NCBI GenBank assembly: GCA_902462015.1
Contig: CABPZV010000009.1
Location: 1-28,972, forward strand
Source of the DNA: an uncultured Eubacteriales bacterium
Lineage (GTDB): Bacteria > Bacillota > Clostridia > Oscillospirales > CAG-272
Length of the DNA stretch: 28,972 nt
Reading direction: 5' to 3'
Shown here: in pieces, positions 8,394 to 15,932 of the stretch
Position numbering within the stretch: the first letter of the stretch is position 1
How the letters are laid out: each line of letters starts with the position of its first letter
Notes under the pieces: model-generated
Seen by the model: the letters and a program-made list of their open reading frames with translations, nothing else
What the model was told of the DNA's origin: nothing
Database searches by the model: none
Position numbers and translations under genes: made by a program

Positions 8394-9425
8394 TCAGATG
8401 TTTACAACCGCGCCGCCCATGTCTGCGCTTTTGATTTCACATTCTACGATATGGATTGTATTCATTGAATCCTCAGGGGGATCAATAAGATTCGGTTTGT
8501 CTTCTAAAATGCATTCGGCAAAGTATTTAATTTCTTTATAATAAGCGCTGTCTTTGTCGTAATCCGGTGTAAATGTTTCTCCGCCTTTGGGACAAACACG
8601 GAATCCATCACGATCCATATAAATTGTACCGCCTTCAAAATTCACACGGAAACACATGTCAAAGCCAACACCCTGAATTGTCCAGTCATTCTGAGCGTTT
8701 ATAGTTTTAAGATCGTCATAGACATAGTTTGTGCTTACATTATCATATCCGCTGCCTTCAATAATATTCTGTGCAACGGTGTGAACGGCTTTTGGCATTC
8801 CAAATATATACTGAATGATATCTACATCGTGTACATGCTGATCGCGGATAGTACCGCCGCAGAGCTCACGCTTCATATACCAGTCATTGTATGAACCCTT
8901 GGGAGGTTCTCCTCCGCGGAAGAAATATCCCCCGGTACATCTTCCGAAGCATCCGCTGTCAACATATTCCTTTACAACGTTATATTCACCCCAGAACCGC
9001 AGGCACTGACCAATCATGAGCCTGCGTCCATTTCGTTTTGCTGCTTCTATCATTTCTGCACAGTCGGCACTTGTCAAGGCCATAGGCTTTTCACAAAATA
9101 CATGGAGTCCGCTGTCAAGACATTTAATTGCAACATCGTGATGCAGATATGTCGGAAGTATAATCGAAACAAAGTCAAGCTGCTCTTTTGCAAGCATATC
9201 GTCAACGTCGGTATAGCAGCTAAACTGACTGAAATCAAAGCCTCCGCTGTCAACTCCGGAAATATTCAGCGTACCGTCTTTTTTTCCAAAACGTGATTCG
9301 TCAACATCACATATAGCAACAAGCTTTATCAGGTTGCCTTCTTCATTAAAACGTACAAAGTTGCTGAGATGACCGCGTCCCATCGCGCCTATACCGATAA
9401 GTCCGGCACGTAAAATTTTATTCAT
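8394..9425 (-). CDS. Gfo/Idh/MocA family oxidoreductase (inositol dehydrogenase-like)
   Basis: This is a cytoplasmic NAD(P)-dependent sugar or polyol dehydrogenase of 343 residues. The N-terminal Rossmann fold has GLIGIGAMGRGH and a second strand ending in CDVDES. The family EKP motif (FCEKPMALT, near residue 110) supplies the usual Lys. The catalytic His-x3-Asp type segment is visible as QHVHDVDIIQYIFG. The C-terminal half is the alpha/beta substrate domain. The closest named relatives are myo-inositol 2-dehydrogenases, but the substrate cannot be fixed from sequence. The start is supported by SD AAAAGGAGAGG, and a promoter with TTGACT and TATCTT 17 nt apart lies directly upstream, so the gene probably starts its own transcript. 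Stop-to-mutS2 spacing is 61 nt. Confidence 0.9.
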   Translation of the reverse strand: MNKILRAGLIGIGAMGRGHLSNFVRFNEEGNLIKLVAICDVDESRFGKKDGTLNISGVDSGGFDFSQFSCYTDVDDMLAKEQLDFVSIILPTYLHHDVAIKCLDSGLHVFCEKPMALTSADCAEMIEAAKRNGRRLMIGQCLRFWGEYNVVKEYVDSGCFGRCTGGYFFRGGEPPKGSYNDWYMKRELCGGTIRDQHVHDVDIIQYIFGMPKAVHTVAQNIIEGSGYDNVSTNYVYDDLKTINAQNDWTIQGVGFDMCFRVNFEGGTIYMDRDGFRVCPKGGETFTPDYDKDSAYYKEIKYFAECILEDKPNLIDPPEDSMNTIHIVECEIKSADMGGAVVNI

Positions 9426-9449
9426 ATTAATCCTCTCCTTTTCCCTTCA

Positions 9450-9478
9450 AAGATAATAAAAATACAAAATGAAGTCAA
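9450..9478 (-). promoter_or_regulatory. Sigma-A promoter of the Gfo/Idh gene
   Basis: On the minus strand TTGACT (9478-9473) and TATCTT (9455-9450) are separated by exactly 17 nt. The predicted start near 9443 leaves a leader of under 20 nt holding the SD. This splits the minus-strand block into at least two transcription units. Confidence 0.6.
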
Positions 9479-9501
9479 AAAAGTTTTCATACCGGAAACT
9501 T
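9477..9501 (-). terminator. Weak terminator after the PRPP synthetase gene
   Basis: On the minus strand, AAGTTT and AAACTT pair around a 9-nt loop (9501-9481) and are followed by TTTT. The stem is only 6 bp and AT-rich, and its tail overlaps the -35 of the next promoter, so it is weak support. Confidence 0.3.
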
Positions 9502-9597
9502 ATCCGGATAAAATAGCATATTTCGATCCAATATTTCTTCGATTTCGGCAATACTTAAATATAGTTTGCAGGTATCAATCACAAGACGTTCAGCGAA

Positions 9598-10782
9598 TCA
9601 GTCGTTTCCATGCTTATTCTGATGAGCTTTCTGCAGATTTGTGATCTTCTCGGCGTTGCTCAAAAGTCCGCTGATAGATTTATCATGATTTAAAGTATTG
9701 ATAAGCAAAGCAACATATTTGCAGAGATTAACCTCAACATACCACTTGCGTTTTTTCAGCTCGTCGGAACGGTAAATAAGATTTGTAGTAAAAAGATATG
9801 TAAAATCGCCGCGCTCGTATGCGGCGTCAATTTTTTCAAGTCCTTCGCAGAACAGACCGAAAGAGGCAAACATAAAGATCCGGCGCGCTTTCATCTCGCG
9901 GAGCTTGTGAGCAACATCCATCATGGAGTCTCCAGATGCAATGATATCGTCAACGACAATTACATCCTTTCCAGCTATGTCTCCTCCGATATATTCATGT
10001 GCTACAATCGGGTTTTTGCCATTTACAACATGTGTGTAATCGCGGCGTTTATAGAACATACTCAGATCCAGACCAAGCACCGACGAATAGTAAACGCAGC
10101 GTGACATACCGCCCTCATCCGGAGAAAAAATGGTAAGATCCTCTGCAGTTATAGAAATGTCCGGCACCTTTGCAACGAGAGCCTTAAGCATCTGATACGT
10201 AGGGTGAACATTTTCAAAGCCATGATAAGGGATAGCATTCATTACGCTCGCATTGTGCGCATCAAACGTGATAATATTGGTCACACCCATGTTGACAAGT
10301 TCCTGAAGAGATATCGCACAGTCCAGCGACTCTCTCTGAGAACGCTTGTCCTGTCTTCCTTCGTAAAGCATGGGCATAATGATAGAAATTCTTCTCGCTT
10401 TTCCTCCGATAGCTCCGATGATACGCTTCAAATCCTGATAGTGATCATCAGGACTCATTCTATGCTCAACCCCGTACATTTTATATGTAGCACCGTAATT
10501 AAATAAATCACACAGAATATAAACATCATGTCCGCGGAGAGATTCATGAAGGATACATTTTCCCTCTCCGTCGGCAAAACGAATTGTCTCTGCATTATCA
10601 AAAAAACTGTCTACACTGATATCGGTATCAAAAAGGGTAGTATCTCCTCCGCCAAGCTCCTGCGTTTTACTTACAGCCTCCTCATACCGCCATTGTCTTA
10701 TCCAGTTATCCACCTGAAGCGCAAAGTCCTCGTTGCCTTTTGTGCTGATAATACTAAGATCTCCGTATAATTCGTTATTCAT
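9598..10782 (-). CDS. prs: Ribose-phosphate pyrophosphokinase, long form
   Basis: This enzyme makes PRPP from ribose 5-phosphate and ATP for nucleotide, His and Trp synthesis. Family marks are the PRPP-binding loop VVDDIIASGDSMMDVAHKL, the DAHNASVMNAIPYHGFENVHP segment matching the DLHxxQIQGFF region of classical Prs, and IFSPDEGGMSRC matching SPDxGGxxR. At 394 residues it is about 75 longer than classical bacterial Prs, and the PRPP loop differs from the usual DDxIDTAGT. It is therefore a divergent long subfamily rather than a textbook Prs, and a second classical copy may exist elsewhere. The start chosen is the ATG at 10782, because AAGGAAGG lies 6-7 nt upstream; an upstream in-frame ATG at 10815 lacks this support. 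It follows the SIS-domain gene by 80 nt. Confidence 0.85.
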   Translation of the reverse strand: MNNELYGDLSIISTKGNEDFALQVDNWIRQWRYEEAVSKTQELGGGDTTLFDTDISVDSFFDNAETIRFADGEGKCILHESLRGHDVYILCDLFNYGATYKMYGVEHRMSPDDHYQDLKRIIGAIGGKARRISIIMPMLYEGRQDKRSQRESLDCAISLQELVNMGVTNIITFDAHNASVMNAIPYHGFENVHPTYQMLKALVAKVPDISITAEDLTIFSPDEGGMSRCVYYSSVLGLDLSMFYKRRDYTHVVNGKNPIVAHEYIGGDIAGKDVIVVDDIIASGDSMMDVAHKLREMKARRIFMFASFGLFCEGLEKIDAAYERGDFTYLFTTNLIYRSDELKKRKWYVEVNLCKYVALLINTLNHDKSISGLLSNAEKITNLQKAHQNKHGND

Positions 10783-10862
10783 CTTTTGCCTTCCTTTTTG
10801 TTTGCTTCCGCGCAATTGATTTATTATAATTATATTATGTAATTAATTGTTTTGCGTATCCG

Positions 10863-11903
10863 TCACACAGTAACAGTGACCTTATTAAGCACCTTTGACG
10901 CATCTGGGTCGATTCCGCGAACCTCAGTCAACTTGAGCGCAATAAGCTGTAAAACAACCGCCATAACAAAGGGCGCCGTAATATCGGTTCCGAATGACGG
11001 AACAACTACCGCATTTTTGCGTTCTCCTGCGAACTTTGTGGAATCAGTAATAATCAGTGTATCAGCGCCGATTTTGTCAAGCTCTGAAAGAATTTCCTCT
11101 GCATCCGAAAATACAGGACCCTCTGCGGCAAGAAGAATTACAAGATCTCCGCTGCCTACCTGAGCAAGCGGTCCGTGGTGAAAATCGGAAATCGGATATC
11201 CTTTCATTTTTACGCAGTTTGTTTCAAGGATTTTAAGCGCGCCTTCAAGCGCGATGGGATAAAGAACGCCGCGGCCGAGAACAACTCCGGTTTCAAGATT
11301 TTTATAGTTACCTATAAATGTTTCGAGACGTGCGGGAATATTTTCTAAAACATCTGAGACTGCTCCCGGAACTCGTTCAAGAAGAGAGCGCAGCTCTGCG
11401 CTCCCGCTCCACTCTGCGCAAAGCAGTGCAAGCAGATACATCTCGGATGTGAATGTTTTTGTCGCAGCAATCGATGTTTCAGGACCGGCATTGCAGAAAA
11501 GGTGATAATCTGCCTCCTTTGCAAGCGGCGAATCCGCGTCATTTGTCACCGCCGCCGTAATTGCACCGCAAGACTTTGCATCGCGCAGAACGGCGAGAAC
11601 GTCCGCCGCCTGTCCTGACTGGGAAACGCCTATCACAAGAGTATCTTTATATGATATTTTCGATCCGTACTTTGAAACGGCCGACGGAGTCGCAAGTCCA
11701 CACGGAACTGAAGCATAAATAGCAAAAAGATACTGAGCATATATAGAAGCATGATCGCTTGTCCCTCTGGCAGCAAAACAGATGTTTTTTACTCCTGCTT
11801 GCTTAGCAGCCAATGTCAGTTTCCGGATTTCCTCCTTATTTGCATCTGAAATCCGGGCAAGAACCTCAGGCTGTTCTCTAATTTCCTTTTCAAGATTAAT
11901 CAT
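10863..11903 (-). CDS. SIS-domain sugar-phosphate isomerase/deaminase (GlmS isomerase-like)
   Basis: This 346-residue protein consists of two sugar isomerase (SIS) domains, about 30-160 and 200-330, without the N-terminal glutaminase domain of GlmS. Visible motifs are CFAARGTSDHAS and VIGVSQSGQAADV (sugar-phosphate loop), TKTFTSE, GRGVLYPIALEGALKILE, and DFHHGPLAQVG, all typical of GlmS/AgaS/FrlB-type proteins. It probably isomerises or deaminates an amino-sugar phosphate or fructosamine phosphate; which one is not shown. The start is taken as the ATG at 11903, with AAGGA 9 nt upstream; a GTG two codons earlier sits too close to that SD. It heads the minus-strand block together with prs. Confidence 0.85.
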   Translation of the reverse strand: MINLEKEIREQPEVLARISDANKEEIRKLTLAAKQAGVKNICFAARGTSDHASIYAQYLFAIYASVPCGLATPSAVSKYGSKISYKDTLVIGVSQSGQAADVLAVLRDAKSCGAITAAVTNDADSPLAKEADYHLFCNAGPETSIAATKTFTSEMYLLALLCAEWSGSAELRSLLERVPGAVSDVLENIPARLETFIGNYKNLETGVVLGRGVLYPIALEGALKILETNCVKMKGYPISDFHHGPLAQVGSGDLVILLAAEGPVFSDAEEILSELDKIGADTLIITDSTKFAGERKNAVVVPSFGTDITAPFVMAVVLQLIALKLTEVRGIDPDASKVLNKVTVTV

Positions 11904-12211
11904 AACCACTATTCCTTTTCACGCTATTATTTTATAATCAAATTTAATGTTTTCTTTCATTTATTATTTATCATGCAAATGAAAATTCTAAAAACGAAAG
12001 AAAGCTATCCGCAAAGCTATGGTTACCCAATGCTACAAAAACGGCTAATTATATATATTTATTATAATACAATGTTAGTTTAATTGCAAGAGAAAACAAA
12101 AAAATGATTATTTTTTTCGATGAATTAACAAGTAATTCTTTCTCAGATACTTCAAGTAAACCCAAATATTGAAAAGAAATCTAATAAATATTTTTTACAT
12201 ATAATATCATA
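11904..12211. other. Non-coding stretch upstream of two divergent genes
   Basis: This very AT-rich stretch presumably holds the minus-strand promoter of the SIS-domain gene, but I cannot pick one convincingly. It contains a direct repeat AAAGCTAT at 12001-12008 and 12013-12020. No RNA gene or open reading frame is supported. Confidence 0.4.
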
Positions 12212-12240
12212 TTGCAATAAAAAGTGTTTTATGATATACT
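12212..12240 (+). promoter_or_regulatory. Sigma-A promoter of the alpha/beta hydrolase
   Basis: TTGCAA (12212-12217), a 17-nt spacer and TATACT (12235-12240) preceded by TGA. The predicted start near 12247 gives a leader of about 140 nt before the ATG at 12389. Confidence 0.6.
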
Positions 12241-12244
12241 TAAA

Positions 12245-12282
12245 ACATAGTAAGGGCAAAAACTATTTTATCATTACTATGT
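12245..12282 (+). promoter_or_regulatory. 9-bp inverted repeat at the hydrolase transcript start
   Basis: Arms ACATAGTAA (12245-12253) and TTACTATGT (12274-12282) are perfect complements 20 nt apart, at the predicted transcription start. They could be a repressor operator or a 5' stem-loop that stabilises the transcript. No T-tract follows, so it is not a terminator. Confidence 0.4.
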
Positions 12283-12388
12283 CTGCATATGCTTAAAGTT
12301 TCACCGTATTTTGGTCGTACTGAAAAGATGTCAAGATACCATATGCCTTTATTATTAAAATACATTATTATAATAATAGGTATGTCTT

Positions 12389-13120
12389 ATGGAAAAAATT
12401 ATCAATATAAGTAACTTGCATAATTTTGCTTACTGCAATAATCAAATTTGTACAAAACCAATTCTCGGTATTGTCATCTCCTTTTTCGGATTGGGCATCA
12501 GTTCAATGTATAGTGAAGATACAGATGACGGACGCAGATACGCGGAAAAAGGTATCCTATATTTGGTTCCTTACCAAAATCCATGGGCATGGATGAATAG
12601 TCAGACGGTAAATTATACAGATGAGCTTATGGATGTGCTGTTTAAAGAATACAATCTTCCGGATAATCTTCCTGTTGTTTCCTCGGGAGGAAGCATGGGA
12701 GGTCAGTCGGCACTTGTTTATACGGCTTATGCAAAGCGTACTCCGGCTGCATGTGTAGTAAATTGTCCGGTATGCGATTTGCCTTATCATTACACAGAAC
12801 GTTCCGATCTCCCGCGTACATTATACAGTGCTTTTGGCACATATTCCGGAACTATGGAAGATGCTTTGTGCTCGGCCTCGCCGTTGCATCTTATCGATAA
12901 GATGCCTATATCGACGTCTTATTTTATCTTTCACTGCGAAGAGGATAGAGCGGTTAACAAGCAAAAACACAGTGACCGTTTTGTCCAAAAAATGATGGAG
13001 AAGCACACAGTTTCATATTATACAGTACCCGAAAAGGGGCATTGTGAATTAACCGAAGAAATGCAGGAGCTTTATAATAAATGCATTATGAAATCAATAA
13101 AAGAAAATATGAGGCACTGA
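12389..13120 (+). CDS. Alpha/beta hydrolase (esterase or peptidase-like)
   Basis: This 243-residue hydrolase has a complete catalytic triad: nucleophile elbow SSGGSMGG (G-x-S-x-G, near residue 111), acid in FHCEEDRAVN, and His in EKGHCELT. The fold resembles prolyl-oligopeptidase/acyl-esterase type hydrolases, with an oxyanion segment near FFGLGISS. There is no signal peptide, so it is probably cytoplasmic; the substrate is unknown. The N-terminus is odd. The first 24 residues do not look like a normal lead-in strand, the SD is poor (AGGT), and a 42-codon frame ending inside this gene (12289-12417) has coding-like codons. A longer original N-terminus broken by a frameshift is possible. Its own promoter lies at 12212-12240. 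Confidence 0.75.
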   Translation: MEKIINISNLHNFAYCNNQICTKPILGIVISFFGLGISSMYSEDTDDGRRYAEKGILYLVPYQNPWAWMNSQTVNYTDELMDVLFKEYNLPDNLPVVSSGGSMGGQSALVYTAYAKRTPAACVVNCPVCDLPYHYTERSDLPRTLYSAFGTYSGTMEDALCSASPLHLIDKMPISTSYFIFHCEEDRAVNKQKHSDRFVQKMMEKHTVSYYTVPEKGHCELTEEMQELYNKCIMKSIKENMRH

Positions 13121-13231
13121 TTTAAAATCATACTGAGGCAAACTCAGGTTTCATTCTTTTCTGCTATAAGCAATATCATAGAATTTTACCTGTTTCGGGT
13201 GCCGTTATTACACGGCAAATATGGAGATATT

Positions 13232-14065
13232 ATGTCGCTGGAATACATCTGGAATCCGTGGCACGGCTGTAAAAAGTACAGCGAGGGATGTTTAAACTGT
13301 TATATGTATTACCTTGACCGGGAACGTGGAAATGACGGAAGCAAAATTTATCGGGTAAAAAATAATTTTAATCTTCCGCTTAAACGTACCCGGGATGGCA
13401 AATGGAAAATACCAGCTGGAGCACTCCTTCATGTATGCTTAACTTCAGATTTCTTTCTCGAAGAAGCAGACAGATGGAGGGACGAAGCATGGGATATCAT
13501 GCGTAACAGGAAGGATATAAACTATTTTCTACTCACCAAGCGCGCCGAACGGATTGTACAATGTCTTCCGTACGACTGGGGCGGCGGATGGGAACATGTT
13601 CGCATAAATATAACTGCAGAAAACCAGCGGCGTGTTGACGAAAGAATGCCGGTTTTACTTAGTCTGCCGGCGAAACACAAAGGAATAATGCTTGCTCCGC
13701 TGCTGTCTGCGATAGATTTAACTCTATACCTTGAGAGCGGTCAGATCGAAAATGTTCTCGCGGACGGAGAAAATTACGACGGAGCGCGGCCGTGCCGGTA
13801 TGAATGGATAAAATCGCTTTCAGACCAATGCCGCATGTATAAGGTACCGTTTACATTCTGCGGAACTGGCAATGTTTTTATAAAGGACGGAAAAGTATTT
13901 CACATTTGCAAGGCTTATCAAAGCATCATGGCACTGCGATCAAAGCTTTCATACCCTGAGCCTTCGAATATTCCCGAAGTACAGAAACGCTGTGCCGAAT
14001 GCAGCCGCAGATTCAAATGCGGCGGATGCTCATACTGTGGTGACTGTGGAAACTCTTGCTTTTAG
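13232..14065 (+). CDS. DUF5131 (phage Gp37/Gp68-like) protein with Cys-rich tail
   Basis: This 277-residue protein starts with the family hallmark WNPWHGCKKYSEGCLNCY, which has three spaced cysteines, followed by a TSDFFLEEADRWRDEAW segment, LLTKRAERI, NITAENQRRVDERMPVL and the late FTFCGTGNVFIKDG region. DUF5131 proteins are thought to be radical-SAM-like Fe-S proteins; their reaction is unknown, and members occur in phages and in chromosomes. The last 30 residues carry seven cysteines (C-x2-C-x5-C-x2-C-x2-C-x2-C-x3-C), which look like an additional metal or Fe-S site. The ATG at 13232 is chosen because GGAGA lies just upstream; the open frame extends to a GTG at 13199 without an SD. It stands alone, with a strong terminator behind it and no TcmP partner gene. 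Confidence 0.8.
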   Translation: MSLEYIWNPWHGCKKYSEGCLNCYMYYLDRERGNDGSKIYRVKNNFNLPLKRTRDGKWKIPAGALLHVCLTSDFFLEEADRWRDEAWDIMRNRKDINYFLLTKRAERIVQCLPYDWGGGWEHVRINITAENQRRVDERMPVLLSLPAKHKGIMLAPLLSAIDLTLYLESGQIENVLADGENYDGARPCRYEWIKSLSDQCRMYKVPFTFCGTGNVFIKDGKVFHICKAYQSIMALRSKLSYPEPSNIPEVQKRCAECSRRFKCGGCSYCGDCGNSCF

Positions 14066-14076
14066 GAGTTATAGCA

Positions 14077-14117
14077 AAAAAGCCGTCAGCAGCCTAAAAT
14101 GGCTGCTGACGGCTTTT
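14077..14117. terminator. Bidirectional rho-independent terminator
   Basis: A perfect 14-bp stem AGCCGTCAGCAGCC/GGCTGCTGACGGCT (14081-14094 with 14101-14114, loop TAAAAT) is flanked by an A-run on the left and TTT on the right. It sits between the converging DUF5131 and spoVT genes and can end both transcripts. Confidence 0.92.
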
Positions 14118-14139
14118 CGCTGTCTTAACGAGTCTGTTT

Positions 14140-14694
14140 TCAGGACTCGAGCTGCTTTGAAAGAAATCCGGCGGCAGTTTGTATGAGCTTTGATTCAAGC
14201 TCGCTGCCAACCTTGGAAACTGTTTCCCCATCAGGAATGAGCGACACAACGCTGCCTGTGATGTCGCCCTCTGTAATAATTGGCATTACAGCGGAAACGA
14301 AATATCCGCTGTCCTGATTGTCGGTCACATGAATGCGTTTTCCCTTTCCGTCATAAGAATAAAATCCGCGTGCATTTATAATGCTGTCAAGCTCAGCTGA
14401 TAGCGATTTGTCTGCAAACTCTTTTTTCGGAACGCCTGATACTGCAATTACTGCATCACGGTCTGTGATTACAACGCACAAATCGCAGGTCTTATGCAAT
14501 GTATCAGCATACTGAGCCGCAAAGGAGTTCAGCTCACCTATCGGTGAATATTTTTTAAAGATAACTTCACCTTCGCGGTCCGTATATATTTCAAGCGGGT
14601 CACCCTCACGGATTCTCATTGTACGGCGGATTTCCTTTGGAATTACCACACGTCCAAGATCATCAATTCTTCTTACAATTCCTGTTGCCTTCAT
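14140..14694 (-). CDS. spoVT: Stage V sporulation protein T, AbrB-family regulator
   Basis: SpoVT is a forespore transcription factor that tunes sigma-G genes in endospore formers. The 184-residue length matches (178 in Bacillus subtilis). Residues 1-50 are an AbrB-type swapped-hairpin DNA-binding domain (KATGIVRRIDDLGRVVIPKE, then RIREGDPLEIY). The rest is a GAF-like domain (CDLCVVITDRDAVIAVSG, then SAVMPIITEGDITGSVV). The start is the ATG at 14694 with AGGAG 7 nt upstream; an extension to 14721 is not supported. An inverted repeat TTCAAA-5-TTTGAA (14711-14727) lies just upstream and could be an autoregulatory site, though this is weak. I could not identify a sigma-G promoter with confidence. 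Confidence 0.93.
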   Translation of the reverse strand: MKATGIVRRIDDLGRVVIPKEIRRTMRIREGDPLEIYTDREGEVIFKKYSPIGELNSFAAQYADTLHKTCDLCVVITDRDAVIAVSGVPKKEFADKSLSAELDSIINARGFYSYDGKGKRIHVTDNQDSGYFVSAVMPIITEGDITGSVVSLIPDGETVSKVGSELESKLIQTAAGFLSKQLES

Positions 14695-15200
14695 ATATAA
14701 TCTCCTGTTTTTCAAATTCATTTTGAATACGTTTTTATTGTTTGTAATTTTTTCGATACTATACGGGAAAATAGAAAATATCCCATTTTAATGCGAAACT
14801 TATCCTGCTGTTTTGCAAAATAATAAAAAATAGCTGTATTAAAAATATACCTGATGTGTCAGAGTATTTTTTAGCTCTATTTTATGTTATTTGCTGTGAA
14901 TTGCTCTCTTATACTATAATTTTATTATTTAATTATCTCGCTTTGTTAGTTTGTACAAGACACGGAAGATTATACAAGCAGGGTTTTAATTATTTATATA
15001 TTCGGGTCTTTAGCTGACTGTTTTAGGTACGGAGAAATTCTGTTAGTAAATAACGGCAGCTTATGAAATAAATTTTTAAATTAAAAACATACGGAAAAGG
15101 TTTCTTATCTTAATTTCATACTAAGCATATTACAAATCATATATTATCATTATGTTGATCTTTAAAATATACTTTTTACTGCAGAAAGGTATGGATTAAT
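14695..15200. other. AT-rich non-coding stretch between spoVT and the M50 protease gene
   Basis: About 500 bases without a supported gene, between divergently transcribed genes. It should contain both promoters. Apart from the small inverted repeat at 14711-14727 next to spoVT, I see no clear promoter pair, terminator, riboswitch or repeat. Confidence 0.5.
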
Positions 15201-15761
15201 ATGAAATTAAAAGTGCCGACAATTACGGTGATATTTCTTACCGCGTGGTTTGTCGCTGAGCCTAACTCGGTGACCGCGGCAACGCTTGCCGCGGCGGCAG
15301 TTCATGAGTTGGGACATATAGCTGCAGCAAAATTAATGAGGATTGGAATTTCCACAATCACGCTTCTTCCGCTTGGGGCTGACATAAGCTTTTCACGTAT
15401 GCGCAGCTATCGCGAGGAATTGGTAACCGCGTCTGCAGGAGCCGCATTTAATCTTGTAATCGCAGTTTTTTGTCTTCCTTTAGCAAAAAGCGAGTTCGCA
15501 AATTTATTTGTAACCTCCAATATTGCTCTTGCTGTAATAAATCTTCTGCCGATAAAAACTCTCGACGGCGGAGGTACTCTCAAAAGTGTGCTTCTGATAT
15601 GCTTTCCGCAGGATACAGCCGATCGAATTTCCAGCTTTATTTCATCCTTGTTTTTGCTCACGCTTTGGCTATTATCCGTATTTTTAATGCTTTCATCAGA
15701 TGGCGGTTTTTCTTTATTCGCACTCTGCTCAGCAATTTTCATTTCTGTTTATTTAGACTAA
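15201..15761 (+). CDS. M50 site-2 protease family protein, SpoIVFB-like
   Basis: This intramembrane zinc metalloprotease has 186 residues and about five hydrophobic segments. The zinc site is complete: HELGH at residues 35-39 and the third ligand Asp122 in NLLPIKTLDGGG. In Bacillus the SpoIVFB relative cleaves pro-sigma-K in the mother cell. This protein is much shorter than SpoIVFB (about 290) and lacks the C-terminal CBS domain, so it may be a reduced version or a paralogue with another substrate. No SpoIVFA-like partner is next to it. Proximity to spoVT fits a sporulation role but does not prove it. The SD is AAAGG, at a longish spacing. Confidence 0.82.
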   Translation: MKLKVPTITVIFLTAWFVAEPNSVTAATLAAAAVHELGHIAAAKLMRIGISTITLLPLGADISFSRMRSYREELVTASAGAAFNLVIAVFCLPLAKSEFANLFVTSNIALAVINLLPIKTLDGGGTLKSVLLICFPQDTADRISSFISSLFLLTLWLLSVFLMLSSDGGFSLFALCSAIFISVYLD

Positions 15762-15932
15762 ATAAGTTTTTATTTTTAGAATGTACAGGCGAATTTTTTT
15801 ACAATAGCTCAATCGAATAAAATTTACAATGTGAATGAAAATATTTTAACAATTAATATAATCAGATGATATATAATAAATAATGTATATTTGTGGGAAA
15901 AAGGCAATAAAAATCTGAAAGGATTTCGACAG

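Noticed and set aside
11990..12050. Possible c-di-GMP (GEMM) riboswitch fragment, because of CGCAAAGCTATGG
   Set aside because: The first hairpin and the downstream GCCxGGTTxCC part of the motif are missing, and the stretch is before, not after, the predicted hydrolase promoter.
15191..15199. ATG-GAT-TAA minimal frame directly before the M50 protease start
   Set aside because: It has an SD-like AAAGG in front, but two codons are not evidence of a gene; the same SD probably serves the protease start.
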